Source of the DNA: Thermoflexales bacterium
Lineage (GTDB): Bacteria; Chloroflexota; Anaerolineae; Fen-1058
Length of the DNA stretch: 6,889 nucleotides
Reading direction: 5' to 3'
Assembly: GCA_017882055.1 (NCBI GenBank)
Contig: JADGQE010000220.1
Span: forward strand, 1 to 6,889
The notes beneath the pieces were generated by a model that saw only the letters and a program-made list of their open reading frames with translations, did not search any database and was not told where the DNA came from. Shown piece by piece: positions 1-5,278 of this stretch. Position 1 is the stretch's first letter. Each line of letters begins with the position of its first letter. The translations under genes were made by a program, and so were the position numbers.

Positions 1-366
1 CACGCTCGGATCGAGTTGATACAGACTGGCGAAGTAACGCAGGTTGTCGATCGCCGACAATCGCCAGTACAAACCGCGTTCGCCGCCGAAGATGAAACCG
101 ATCCGCGGCCGGATCGGTTCGGCCTGCTCGACCACATCGTAGCCCAGCACCTGCGCCGTGCCGCCCGATGGGATCAGCAGCGTCGTCAACATCTTGACGG
201 TTGTTGTCTTGCCGGCGCCATTCGGTCCCAGCAGTCCGAATAACTCGCCGGGCTGCACCTCGAACGAGATGTCATCGACGGCGACGACTTCTTTCACTGA
301 GCGCCGGATGACACCGATCGTGGCGCGGAATATGCGGCGCAGATGATTGACTTCAATGGCTTTCAT
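1..366 (-). CDS. ABC-2 type transporter ATP-binding protein, N-terminal part (runs off the left edge)
   Basis: This is the nucleotide-binding subunit of an ABC-2 type (exporter, NatA/DrrA-like) transporter, which hydrolyses ATP at the inner face of the membrane. Translating the minus strand from the ATG at 364-366 gives 122 residues with no stop. A perfect Walker A, GPNGAGKTT, lies at residues 47-55, followed by the T-x-LL-IPSGG-A-V-GYDVV stretch usual in this family. Around residues 89-103 the Q-loop region reads IGFIFGGERGLYWRL, so the usual Gln appears replaced by Gly/Glu. The signature motif, Walker B and H-loop would lie beyond base 1. An insertion at about residues 15-27 (IGVIRRSVKEVVAV) precedes the core, as in other ABC-2 ATPases of this type. 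The start lies 23 bases after the stop of the protease gene, so the two are probably co-transcribed; there is only a weak GGA upstream. The substrate cannot be told; the permease is presumably further left. Confidence 0.93.
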   Translation of the reverse strand, partial: MKAIEVNHLRRIFRATIGVIRRSVKEVVAVDDISFEVQPGELFGLLGPNGAGKTTTVKMLTTLLIPSGGTAQVLGYDVVEQAEPIRPRIGFIFGGERGLYWRLSAIDNLRYFASLYQLDPSV

Positions 367-389
367 ATCGCTTTGACTTTTTCCAACGA

Positions 390-791
390 TTAACCGCGTC
401 GTCTTTCAGCACCTGGCAGAATCTCAACACTTTCAGCCGGGCCATCAAGCAACAGCTGTAACTTGTTCAGGATATTGCGCCCCAGAATGATCTCGCGACC
501 ATTCGGATCGCTCACGACATCGATCGCTGGAATAACACCCTGTTCGAAATGTACGTCGAGCAAGTAGCGCGTGGTCTGAAACGGCTCACCCCATTGGCCA
601 CGAACTCGGACAGCCTCGCTGGCCGGCACATCAATTCGAGACAGGAGCGCGCGCGGCGCAATACAAATATCAGCGCCCGTGTCAACCAGAGCCGTCAACA
701 ACGGCCCTGTAGCCGTCTCTTCTGGCGCACTCAACCGAATGGCAAGCACCGGCATAGCCGGGGTGTATCGATGCGAATATTTAGTCGCCAT
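390..791 (-). CDS. Retropepsin-like (clan AA) aspartic protease, 133 aa
   Basis: This is a single-domain aspartic protease of the retroviral type, expected to act as a cytoplasmic homodimer in which each subunit gives one catalytic Asp. The active-site motif is ALVDTGADICIAP, with DTGAD at residues 37-41 (catalytic D37). The second family landmark, IILGRNIL, follows at residues 101-108, and a beta strand LQLLLDG closes the fold. The length of 133 aa fits a lone retropepsin domain. There is no signal peptide or membrane segment. The ATG at 789-791 lies inside the end of the upstream gene (11-base overlap), with AAGGA a few bases before it within that gene's coding sequence, which implies translational coupling. 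Its stop is 23 bases before the ABC ATPase start. The natural substrate is unknown; the overlapping partner protein is an obvious candidate, by inference only. Family call is firm, function is not. Confidence 0.9.
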   Translation of the reverse strand: MATKYSHRYTPAMPVLAIRLSAPEETATGPLLTALVDTGADICIAPRALLSRIDVPASEAVRVRGQWGEPFQTTRYLLDVHFEQGVIPAIDVVSDPNGREIILGRNILNKLQLLLDGPAESVEILPGAERRRG

Positions 792-1155
792 CGTTCATCC
801 TTACCAAATGGGGCGACCGAATCTCATACACCGGCATCGGATGATCGCCGCCTTCGGTGATCATTACCGGTGCGCGGCCATATTTCTGCCGGATGCGCAG
901 ATAAAGGGCGCGCTGATCGGGATCGGTATCCACGACTTGCCCACGATAAACGGCGACGTACACACTGGCATACTTTTGCCGCTCGCCCACTGGCAGGGCA
1001 TACCATGTCCTGGACTCCGTTGCGATTTGCCGCTCACGATATTCACTCAATGCGGCTTGCATGGCCGTCTCAACGAATTCGGCAATGCCGATGCCCTGGC
1101 GCTCGGCTGCTTCGCGAATTTCTTTTTCTAATGATTCGGAGATGCTGACCGCCAT
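781..1155 (-). CDS. Small protein with ribbon-helix-helix N-terminus and DUF5678-like C-terminal domain, 124 aa
   Basis: Residues 2-39 look like a ribbon-helix-helix DNA-binding domain: a short strand (AVSIS), helix A (LEKEIREAAERQ), a Gly turn and helix B (IAEFVETAMQAAL). Residues about 57-102 match the DUF5678 pattern, with YVAVYRGQVVDTDPD followed by LYLRIRQKYGRAPVMI. In this family the strand-strand-helix unit is of unknown function and often sits beside retropepsin-like proteases. The gene overlaps the protease gene by 11 bases, so both are made from one message. I chose the ATG at 1153-1155 because GGAGGG (1163-1168) lies 7 bases upstream; a GTG at 1168-1170 would add five residues but overlaps that ribosome binding site. 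It may be an autoregulator or antitoxin-like partner, by inference from the layout. The RHH reading is by eye and needs a profile search. Confidence 0.82.
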   Translation of the reverse strand: MAVSISESLEKEIREAAERQGIGIAEFVETAMQAALSEYRERQIATESRTWYALPVGERQKYASVYVAVYRGQVVDTDPDQRALYLRIRQKYGRAPVMITEGGDHPMPVYEIRSPHLVRMNDGD

Positions 1156-1162
1156 CGCTGTA

Positions 1163-1168
1163 CCCTCC
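1163..1168 (-). promoter_or_regulatory. Strong ribosome binding site GGAGGG deciding the start of the RHH/DUF5678 gene
   Basis: GGAGGG on the minus strand lies 7 bases before the ATG at 1155. It selects that ATG over the in-frame GTG at 1170, which would lie across the site itself. Confidence 0.75.
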
Positions 1169-1191
1169 ACGTGCTGCTTCCTGCGAGAAAG

Positions 1192-1220
1192 AAACCCGAC
1201 TTATACGAGTAAGCGGGTTT
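1192..1220 (-). terminator. Hairpin with T-rich tail (terminator or leader attenuator)
   Basis: On the minus strand AAACCCG-CTTA pairs with TAAG-(T bulge)-CGGGTTT around the loop CTCGTA: 11 base pairs with one bulged base. The stem is followed by CTTTCTC, so the minus-strand transcript ends in a U-rich run as in Rho-independent termination. It would stop transcripts arriving from galK. Because a consensus -10 box lies upstream at 1238-1243, it may instead sit inside the leader of the RHH/protease operon and attenuate it. The tail is interrupted by C residues, so efficiency is uncertain. Confidence 0.55.
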
Positions 1221-1237
1221 ATGAGTGAGCACCTTCA

Positions 1238-1243
1238 ATTATA
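1238..1243 (-). promoter_or_regulatory. Candidate -10 box (TATAAT) for the RHH/DUF5678-protease operon
   Basis: A perfect TATAAT occurs on the minus strand within an AT-rich patch (about 1230-1285), roughly 75 bases before the ATG at 1155 if transcription starts near 1231. I see no good -35 hexamer at 16-18 bases and no extended -10 TG, so this rests on the -10 box alone. The hairpin at 1192-1220 would lie in the resulting leader. Confidence 0.4.
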
Positions 1244-1276
1244 CCTCCAGACTTCTACGATCTCTAGAACAAGGTC

Positions 1277-1522
1277 TTAAAAAACTATGTGCAGGAATCG
1301 TTGTGCCTCCTGCGTACAGGCCGCGCGGGTCGAACGTCCGTCGTGCACCGAGTGGCCGCCTTCGGCATAAACGGACAATCGGGCATTGGGAATGCGCCGC
1401 GCGAGTTCCTCCATCTCACTGACCGGCGTGTGTTCATCGTGCGCGCCGTGAAGGACGAGCGTCAGGCAAATAATCTCATTCAGGCGGCCTCAATACAAAT
1501 CGCCGTCACGTTGTGGCAACGC
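1277..1522 (-). pseudogene. Decayed C-terminal fragment of an alpha/beta hydrolase
   Basis: Between galK and the RHH/protease operon the minus strand encodes a 70-residue open stretch (1280-1489, stop TAA at 1277-1279) with no ATG, GTG or TTG start in a suitable place. It reads like the last quarter of an alpha/beta hydrolase (serine peptidase or esterase type): LTLVLHGAHDEHTPV holds the strand with the catalytic Asp (GxxD), then an amphipathic helix EMEELARRIPNA, then VYAEGGHSVH with the catalytic His. The nucleophile elbow G-x-S-x-G and the cap are gone. Upstream, RDGDLY (about 1493-1507) and GRLNEI look continuous but are split by an in-frame TGA at 1490-1492; the reading meets the galK stop at 1523-1525 in the same frame. 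I conclude it is a truncated, inactivated remnant. Identity of the exact subfamily cannot be told. Confidence 0.75.
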
Positions 1523-2674
1523 TTAACTGCTCGCAACCACTTCGGCGCCGTTCGTGGCTGCGCAGATGTAGATGTTGGGCACGAAGCCCGTCAGGGTCTG
1601 GTATGACGCCGTGACGGCCAGGCCGAAGGCGTAAGCATCTTCAGATCGAACCAGCGCCACCGCGCAGCCGCCGAAGCCCGCGCCCGTCATGCGCGCACCC
1701 AGACAGCCGTCCTCTTGAAGTGCGCAGGTGACCATCGTATTGAGCTCTTTACTCGACACTTCAAAATCATCGTTCAGGCTGAAGTGACTGGCCTTCATCA
1801 ACCGGCCTAAACCAATAGCATCGCCGCGCCGCATCGCCTCGGCAGCGTGCAATGTCCGATCGTTCTCGGTGATGATGTGCCGCGCGCGGCGGCGAATGAC
1901 CTCATCCAACTGATCGGCCCGCGCTTTGAATTGTTCGAGGCTCACATCCCGCAACGCTTTGACGCCGAAGAAACGCGCCGCGGCTTCGCACTGGGCGCGG
2001 CGCTCGTTGTAGGCCGAATCGACCAGGCCGCGGCGCGTAGCCGTATCCAGGATCACGATCGATGTCTCGGGTGGCAGCGGCACCGCCTGCGTTTCCAGCG
2101 ATCGGCAATCGATCAACAGCGCATGGCCGGCTTTGCCCGCCGCCGAAATCATCTGATCCATAATGCCACAGTTGACGCCCACCCACTCATTCTCAGCGTG
2201 TTGCGCGGTCCTGGCCATGATCGCCGCATTCCATTCGAAACCGGACACTGCCGCGAAAGCCCGCGCTGCCGCCAACTCCCACGCCGCCGACGATGACAGC
2301 CCGGCCGCGATTGGCACATCGCCCGCGACGACGCCTTCCCAACCCTTCAAAGCATAGCCCGCTTGTTGCAAGGCCCACGCCACGCCCTTGAGGTATTCAC
2401 CCCAGCTGGCTTTGCCTTTCTTAAAATCACTCAGTCCAAATTCGATCGTCTGATCGAAGTCCAGCGAGTAGGCCCTGACACTATCATCGGATCGCGGCTG
2501 CAGCGCGATCCACATAGCCCGATCGATCGCCATCGGCAGCACGAAGCCATCGTTGTAATCGGTGTGCTCGCCGATCAGGTTGACGCGCCCCGGTGCACGC
2601 ACCATCAATTGCGGCAGGGTGTTGAACCGCCGGACGAATTCAGTGGTGACTCGTTGCTGGATCGACGTGTTCAC
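1523..2674 (-). CDS. galK: Galactokinase (GHMP kinase family), 383 aa
   Basis: It phosphorylates alpha-D-galactose with ATP to galactose 1-phosphate, the first committed step of the Leloir pathway, in the cytoplasm. All GHMP landmarks are present: the galactokinase signature GRVNLIGEHTDYNDGFVLP at residues 29-47 (R30 matches the catalytic Arg), the phosphate-binding loop PIAAGLSSSAAWE at 121-133, CGIMDQMIS with the catalytic base D173 at 169-177, and motif 3 MTGAGFGGCAVAL at 329-341. Length 383 is normal for the family (about 380-390). The start is GTG at 2672-2674, preceded by AAGGA about 9 bases upstream; no in-frame ATG lies just before the signature. No galT or galE is visible nearby. It stands as a single gene behind its own extended -10 promoter (2775-2783) and a repeat-containing leader. 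The frame continues after its stop into a hydrolase remnant. Confidence 0.97.
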   Translation of the reverse strand: MNTSIQQRVTTEFVRRFNTLPQLMVRAPGRVNLIGEHTDYNDGFVLPMAIDRAMWIALQPRSDDSVRAYSLDFDQTIEFGLSDFKKGKASWGEYLKGVAWALQQAGYALKGWEGVVAGDVPIAAGLSSSAAWELAAARAFAAVSGFEWNAAIMARTAQHAENEWVGVNCGIMDQMISAAGKAGHALLIDCRSLETQAVPLPPETSIVILDTATRRGLVDSAYNERRAQCEAAARFFGVKALRDVSLEQFKARADQLDEVIRRRARHIITENDRTLHAAEAMRRGDAIGLGRLMKASHFSLNDDFEVSSKELNTMVTCALQEDGCLGARMTGAGFGGCAVALVRSEDAYAFGLAVTASYQTLTGFVPNIYICAATNGAEVVASS

Positions 2675-2704
2675 GGTTGTGGTCCTTGAGTGGAATAGAT
2701 TTTC

Positions 2705-2755
2705 TCAGTGATCAGATCATCTGTTAGTCAATCAGGGATTAGTTGATCAGGGATC
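2705..2755. repeat. Tandem 15-base repeats and small dyads in the galK leader
   Basis: Two adjoining 15-base units, TTAGTCAATCAGGGA (2724-2738) and TTAGTTGATCAGGGA (2739-2753), differ at two positions. A weaker third unit, TCAGTGATCAG, lies at 2705-2715. TGATCA palindromes occur at 2709-2714 and 2744-2749, and the dyad CAGAT-C-ATCTG at 2713-2723. They lie between the predicted transcription start (near 2768) and the galK start, where repressor sites would be expected. They could equally be a drifting intergenic repeat. Confidence 0.6.
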
Positions 2756-2774
2756 GGGCAGCGTGCTGGGCTTA

Positions 2775-2783
2775 ATTGTAGCA
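2775..2783 (-). promoter_or_regulatory. Extended -10 promoter of galK (TGCTACAAT)
   Basis: On the minus strand TGC-TACAAT matches an extended -10 element (TGn plus a hexamer one base off consensus) in an AT-rich patch. At 17-base spacing the -35 region (AAGCAC) is poor, as is tolerated by extended -10 promoters. Transcription would begin near 2768 and give a leader of about 95 bases before the galK GTG. Confidence 0.5.
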
Positions 2784-2801
2784 GATTTAGAATCGCCGTG
2801 C

Positions 2802-2957
2802 TTATAAAGATCGACTTACGCGCGGCCACTCGTCACTCTGCTCGGCCTGTGCGGGCCAATTGCGTTTGCCGCTCCAGCTCTTGATCGAGATGGCATAGAC
2901 GCTGGTGCGCATTAACTCGGCGTCCATCATCGGGCGATATTTCTGCCCGGGTTTCAC
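2802..2957 (-). CDS. Possible small ORF, 51 aa, unknown function
   Basis: A minus-strand frame opens with GTG at 2955-2957, four bases after the aminotransferase stop, and closes with TAA at 2802-2804. It encodes a hydrophilic, Trp-containing peptide with the stretch YAISIKSWSGKRNWP. Alternative starts are two adjacent ATGs at 2928-2930 and 2925-2927, giving 42 or 41 residues. No convincing ribosome binding site precedes any of these starts; AACAGG directly abuts the GTG. I recognise no family. It could be a small translated downstream member of the HD-aminotransferase operon, a remnant of a longer gene, or chance. It is the only candidate gene in the 287 bases between the aminotransferase and galK. 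Confidence 0.3.
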   Translation of the reverse strand: MKPGQKYRPMMDAELMRTSVYAISIKSWSGKRNWPAQAEQSDEWPRVSRSL

Positions 2958-2961
2958 CCTG

Positions 2962-4128
2962 TTACTCGTGGTATGTCTTCATCGCTGCTGCGACGCCTGT
3001 ACCTGACTCGAACTGGTAACCGCACTGCGTCAACGCCGTTTCGATCGCGCCGATGGTTGCCAGCACATCGCCGAGGGTGGCCGCACCCATGTGACCGATG
3101 CGAAAATACTCGGCTCGGATGGCAGGATGCAAGCCGCCTGCCAGAGTCACACCGGCTTTCAGAATGCGCGGCAGCAGATCAGTTCCAGTGATTCCTTTCG
3201 GAAAACGCGGCGCGCTCAAAGTGTTCGCGGCAAATTCAGGCAGCAACGGAACTTGATCCAGACCCAATGCCGTAATGCCTGCTCGACAGGCACGGCCCAC
3301 CGCTTGATGCCGTTTGAAGCGCGCGTCCAGGCCTTCATTCAATATTTGGCCAAGGCTAACGTTCAAAGCCCACACCAAATTCACGGCGGGCGTGCCGAAG
3401 TAACCGGGCTTGCGCGCTTCATAGGCTTGCATGATCGGCAGCCAGTTGGCCCAATCGGCGTAGTAGTTGGCAACCGGAGTCTTGCGTGCTAGGAAGGCCT
3501 GCATTGCTTTTGGACTCGCGACCAGCAACGCAAGACCAGGCGGCACGCCGATCGCTTTCTGTGACGCGGTTAACGCCACATCGACGCCCCATTCGCTCAT
3601 GCGCAGTTCTTCGCCTGCGACCGAGCACACGCCATCGACGACAATTAATGTATCACTTTGTCGCGCCAACGCAGCCAGCGACTGGACATCGGTGCGGACC
3701 GCTGTCGAAGTATCGACCTGCGTGACCGTCATCAATTTGAAATGATCTTGCTTGAGAGCCTGCTCCACTTCTTCGAGCGATGGCCGTCCGCCGATGGGTG
3801 CGCGCACGTGCGTGACCTGCGCACCGTAGCGTTCGAGGATCGCGGCAAAGCGATCGCTGAAGTAACCCGTATTGATCACCAGCGCTTTGTCGCCCGGCTC
3901 GATCAGATTCGCACCGGCTGTATCCATCGCCAGCGTGCCCGATCCTGCTAATACAAACGGCTGTCCGTCGGTCGATTGCCACACCTGCCGCATACGTTCT
4001 AATGCCTGGCCAAAGGCTTCGATGAAACTCGCGGCGACATGGCTGGTCGTCTGCGCGCCCATCTCGGCTAACACAGCCGTATCGAATTCGATCGGGCCGG
4101 GGATCATCAACAAGGTTCGCTCTTTCAT
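2962..4128 (-). CDS. Class V aminotransferase, alanine/serine-glyoxylate aminotransferase type, 388 aa
   Basis: This is a PLP-dependent fold type I enzyme of the alanine-glyoxylate/serine-glyoxylate aminotransferase group, cytoplasmic, transferring an amino group from a small amino acid (Ala or Ser) to glyoxylate or a related 2-oxo acid. Visible landmarks are the N-terminal MIPGPIEF (residues 8-15), the phosphate-binding GSGTLAMD (62-69), VVDGVCS with the PLP-ring Asp D165, and TASQKAIGVPPG with the Schiff-base lysine K191. The C-terminal small domain has FRIGHMG near residues 347-353, typical of the group. The length fits (about 380-400). The ATG at 4126-4128 follows a strong AAGGAG, which begins directly after the stop of the HD gene; the 13-base gap indicates one operon. 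The true amino donor cannot be read from sequence, and 2-aminoethylphosphonate or phosphoserine-type relatives are less likely. Confidence 0.9.
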   Translation of the reverse strand: MKERTLLMIPGPIEFDTAVLAEMGAQTTSHVAASFIEAFGQALERMRQVWQSTDGQPFVLAGSGTLAMDTAGANLIEPGDKALVINTGYFSDRFAAILERYGAQVTHVRAPIGGRPSLEEVEQALKQDHFKLMTVTQVDTSTAVRTDVQSLAALARQSDTLIVVDGVCSVAGEELRMSEWGVDVALTASQKAIGVPPGLALLVASPKAMQAFLARKTPVANYYADWANWLPIMQAYEARKPGYFGTPAVNLVWALNVSLGQILNEGLDARFKRHQAVGRACRAGITALGLDQVPLLPEFAANTLSAPRFPKGITGTDLLPRILKAGVTLAGGLHPAIRAEYFRIGHMGAATLGDVLATIGAIETALTQCGYQFESGTGVAAAMKTYHE

Positions 4129-4141
4129 GACAGGTCTCCTT

Positions 4142-5122
4142 TCACTCGGGAACGACGCGCATCGGCCATTTGCCTTGATGGCGATTCACGTAATCCAGCC
4201 GGCGATGAGCAAACTCAGCATCAATCGCAGACAAGGGCTGCACTCGATCGTCGATCAGCACATCCGGATCGATCGTGCGCAGCTTGGTGCTGACGTAAAA
4301 CGTCGGAGCGGCTTCATCCCACACGAATTGCGTGCGCGTTGAAATCAAGCTGAGTTCGCGCTGCAACTGCGGATCGGTGGCGGCATTGAGTTTGGCCCAT
4401 AACCGATCGTCCGTGCCCCAGAAATCGGACTCGGCGATTGCGCCAATCTTTAGCCCAATTTTGATCGCGCGGGCCGTCAGCTCATACACACCCACTTCGC
4501 GGAAGTTGGCCCAGCTGGCTTGATCGGCGGCGAGGTAAGTGTCGCCCAGCCAGCGCGCTACCTCGATATCATCGACGGCGATGCGCCCGGCCTGCACAAT
4601 CAGATGATCGAGCGCCGATCGGACGTCTGCATCCGACGCCAGGCCGAGGTCACGGCTGTCCCGCAGAAAATAGTCCAATCGATCCGCGCACAGGGCAGGC
4701 GCAGGTTGTTCGAGCAGCGCATAATCTTCTTCGTGCAAGAAGTCGCGCCAGTGGTAACCCTGTCTTGCCAGAACGGCAGGCAGATCGGACGCGGCCATGT
4801 GCGGCTCTTTCATCTCCTCGTGATAACTCTGGCTGTCGTGGCCATCGTATACGTAGTCGATGACGTGGCTGAAGGCGGTATGGCTGACATCATGCAGCAA
4901 GGCTGCGATCTGCTCTTCCAGCGACGCACCCAAACGCTGAACCAGCAGCATCACGCCGACCGAGTGCTCGAAGCGGGTGGTGGGCCGCGTGATGCCGATC
5001 AAGCCGGTGATGCCATGCTGCAGTACGCCGCGCAGTCGCTGCATCGCCGCCGATTGAATCAGATCGATCAGCACGGGCCGATCGATTTCGGTGGGGCCAT
5101 AAACTGCGTCGAGATAGTCCAT
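4142..5122 (-). CDS. HD-superfamily phosphohydrolase (COG1078-like), 326 aa
   Basis: The protein carries a metal-dependent HD phosphohydrolase domain like that of COG1078 proteins and, more distantly, dNTP triphosphohydrolases. The metal ligands are in order: H53 in TRFEHSVGV, H77-D78 in ALLHDVSHTAFSH (with H81 and H86 nearby), and D147 in ALCADRLDYFLRDS, a stretch characteristic of COG1078. The N-terminus (DAVYGPTEIDRPVLIDLIQS, then MQRLRGVLQHG) is the usual lead-in. The C-terminal half is helical and family-specific. At 326 aa it is somewhat short for the group (often near 400). The ATG at 5120-5122 is the first possible start because an in-frame TAA lies two codons upstream; no clear ribosome binding site precedes it, so a leaderless message is possible. 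It is the first gene of an operon with the aminotransferase. Substrate unknown; a nucleotide or phosphate monoester is the family expectation. Confidence 0.88.
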   Translation of the reverse strand: MDYLDAVYGPTEIDRPVLIDLIQSAAMQRLRGVLQHGITGLIGITRPTTRFEHSVGVMLLVQRLGASLEEQIAALLHDVSHTAFSHVIDYVYDGHDSQSYHEEMKEPHMAASDLPAVLARQGYHWRDFLHEEDYALLEQPAPALCADRLDYFLRDSRDLGLASDADVRSALDHLIVQAGRIAVDDIEVARWLGDTYLAADQASWANFREVGVYELTARAIKIGLKIGAIAESDFWGTDDRLWAKLNAATDPQLQRELSLISTRTQFVWDEAAPTFYVSTKLRTIDPDVLIDDRVQPLSAIDAEFAHRRLDYVNRHQGKWPMRVVPE

Positions 5123-5184
5123 GCGTTATCAGTCTACCACGCATCATCATCCAGCGGCCGGTCGATCAGAAGCAGGGCCTAAAC

Positions 5185-5219
5185 AATCAGCGACGCTCTC
5201 GGTCGATGCGTCGCTGATT
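5185..5219 (-). terminator. Perfect 12-bp hairpin downstream of the DUF3536 gene
   Basis: AATCAGCGACGC (5185-5196) and GCGTCGCTGATT (5208-5219) are perfect inverted repeats around an 11-base loop. On the minus strand the stem is followed by GTTTAG, a short T-rich run. It lies about 60 bases past the stop of the DUF3536 gene and before the HD gene, so it probably ends the former transcript and separates the two units. Confidence 0.65.
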
Positions 5220-5278
5220 TGTGAACAATAGCTGGATCAGGAAATCTGGGCAGGCATCAGGTCGCGGGCAGATGACAG

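Noticed and set aside
1156..1170. GTG start at 1170 for the RHH/DUF5678 gene
   Set aside because: The GTG overlaps the GGAGGG site that is ideally placed for the ATG at 1155, and RHH strands normally begin within a few residues of the start.
1192..1220. tRNA or structured RNA gene
   Set aside because: A single short stem-loop with one bulge and no cloverleaf; explained better as a terminator-like hairpin.
1277..1522. Stop-codon read-through producing a galactokinase-hydrolase fusion
   Set aside because: Two stops (TAA, TGA) would have to be read through and the hydrolase part lacks its nucleophile; decay is the simpler explanation.
1847..2296. 149-aa open frame on the plus strand
   Set aside because: It is a shadow of galK; the galK motifs span the same bases.
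2724..2753. CRISPR array
   Set aside because: Only two adjoining 15-base units with no spacers and no cas genes.
4520..5182. 220-aa open frame on the plus strand
   Set aside because: It is antisense to the HD phosphohydrolase, whose metal-binding motifs are intact, and has no family features of its own.
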